From Christensenella sp. UBA7102 (GTDB taxonomy: Bacteria; Bacillota; Clostridia; Christensenellales; UBA1750): a stretch of 13,121 nt of DNA. The notes beneath the pieces are model-generated. The model did not search any database. It was not told the DNA's origin and saw only the letters and a list, made by a program, of their open reading frames with translations. The position numbers and the translations under genes are program-made. Positions 13,092 to 13,121 of the stretch are shown here, one piece after another. Numbering within the stretch: the first letter of the stretch is position 1; each line of letters begins with the position of its first letter. The stretch is taken from NCBI GenBank assembly GCA_002492415.1, contig DKYK01000039.1, positions 1-13,121 on the forward strand. Direction: 5' to 3'.

Positions 13092-13121
13092 AGGGTGAAG
13101 CCGGTACGACGGCTTCGCCCT
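13092..13121 (+). terminator. Probable terminator of the URO-D-like operon, cut by the window edge
   Basis: A 12-bp stem (13092-13103 with 13110-13121, one G-T pair), AGGGTGAAGCCG/CGGCTTCGCCCT, encloses a 6-base loop. Any T run would lie beyond the last base of the window and cannot be checked. The 48 bases between the stop codon and the hairpin hold nothing recognisable. Confidence 0.65.

Noticed and set aside
1..13121. tRNA, rRNA, CRISPR arrays, insertion sequences and attachment sites
   Set aside because: No cloverleaf-like, regularly spaced repeat, transposase or terminal repeat pattern was seen on reading through the window.

Overview
The window looks like a chromosomal segment of a fairly GC-rich, low-oxygen Firmicute, probably a gut-type member of the Clostridia. 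This rests on strong AGGAGG-type ribosome binding sites, the zinc-binding form of L33, a Firmicutes-style L10 leader, consensus sigma-A promoters with 17-bp spacers, and a Clostridia-like accessory set (DUF362 ferredoxin-type protein, two URO-D-like proteins). The exact lineage cannot be fixed from the sequence alone.

Left half (1-6391): the tuf - rpmG - secE - nusG - rplK - rplA - rplJ - rplL string of translation and transcription genes, broken by accessory genes. The last 21 codons of EF-Tu are followed by a terminator, then a promoter and a lone NAD(P)-binding epimerase-like gene. A consensus promoter then drives rpmG-secE-nusG, which run without any visible terminator into rplK-rplA. After rplA a terminator sits directly in front of an HAD phosphatase gene, which is tightly coupled to a stand-alone pyruvate-kinase-C-domain gene. 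A perfect -10 promoter overlapping the end of that gene drives an L10 autoregulatory leader with attenuator, then rplJ and rplL. rpoB and rpoC, which normally follow rplL, are absent; a strong terminator ends the unit.

Right half (6428-13121): an accessory region. A cytoplasmic alpha/beta-hydrolase esterase (+) converges on a DUF362/2x[4Fe-4S] protein (-) through a bidirectional terminator. The DUF362 gene is divergent from a 584-residue protein that looks like a glycoside hydrolase (TIM-barrel-like N-terminus, possible GATase-like middle, beta-rich C-terminus). A terminator and a new promoter follow, driving two adjacent URO-D-superfamily genes, and the window ends in a hairpin that is probably their terminator.

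The left half makes the SecYEG, NusG and 50S-stalk parts and carries several candidate cis-regulatory RNA elements. The right half may be a catabolic module (deacylation, glycoside cleavage, methyl transfer or another URO-D-type reaction, iron-sulfur electron transfer), but its substrate is unknown and the functional link is inference from adjacency only.
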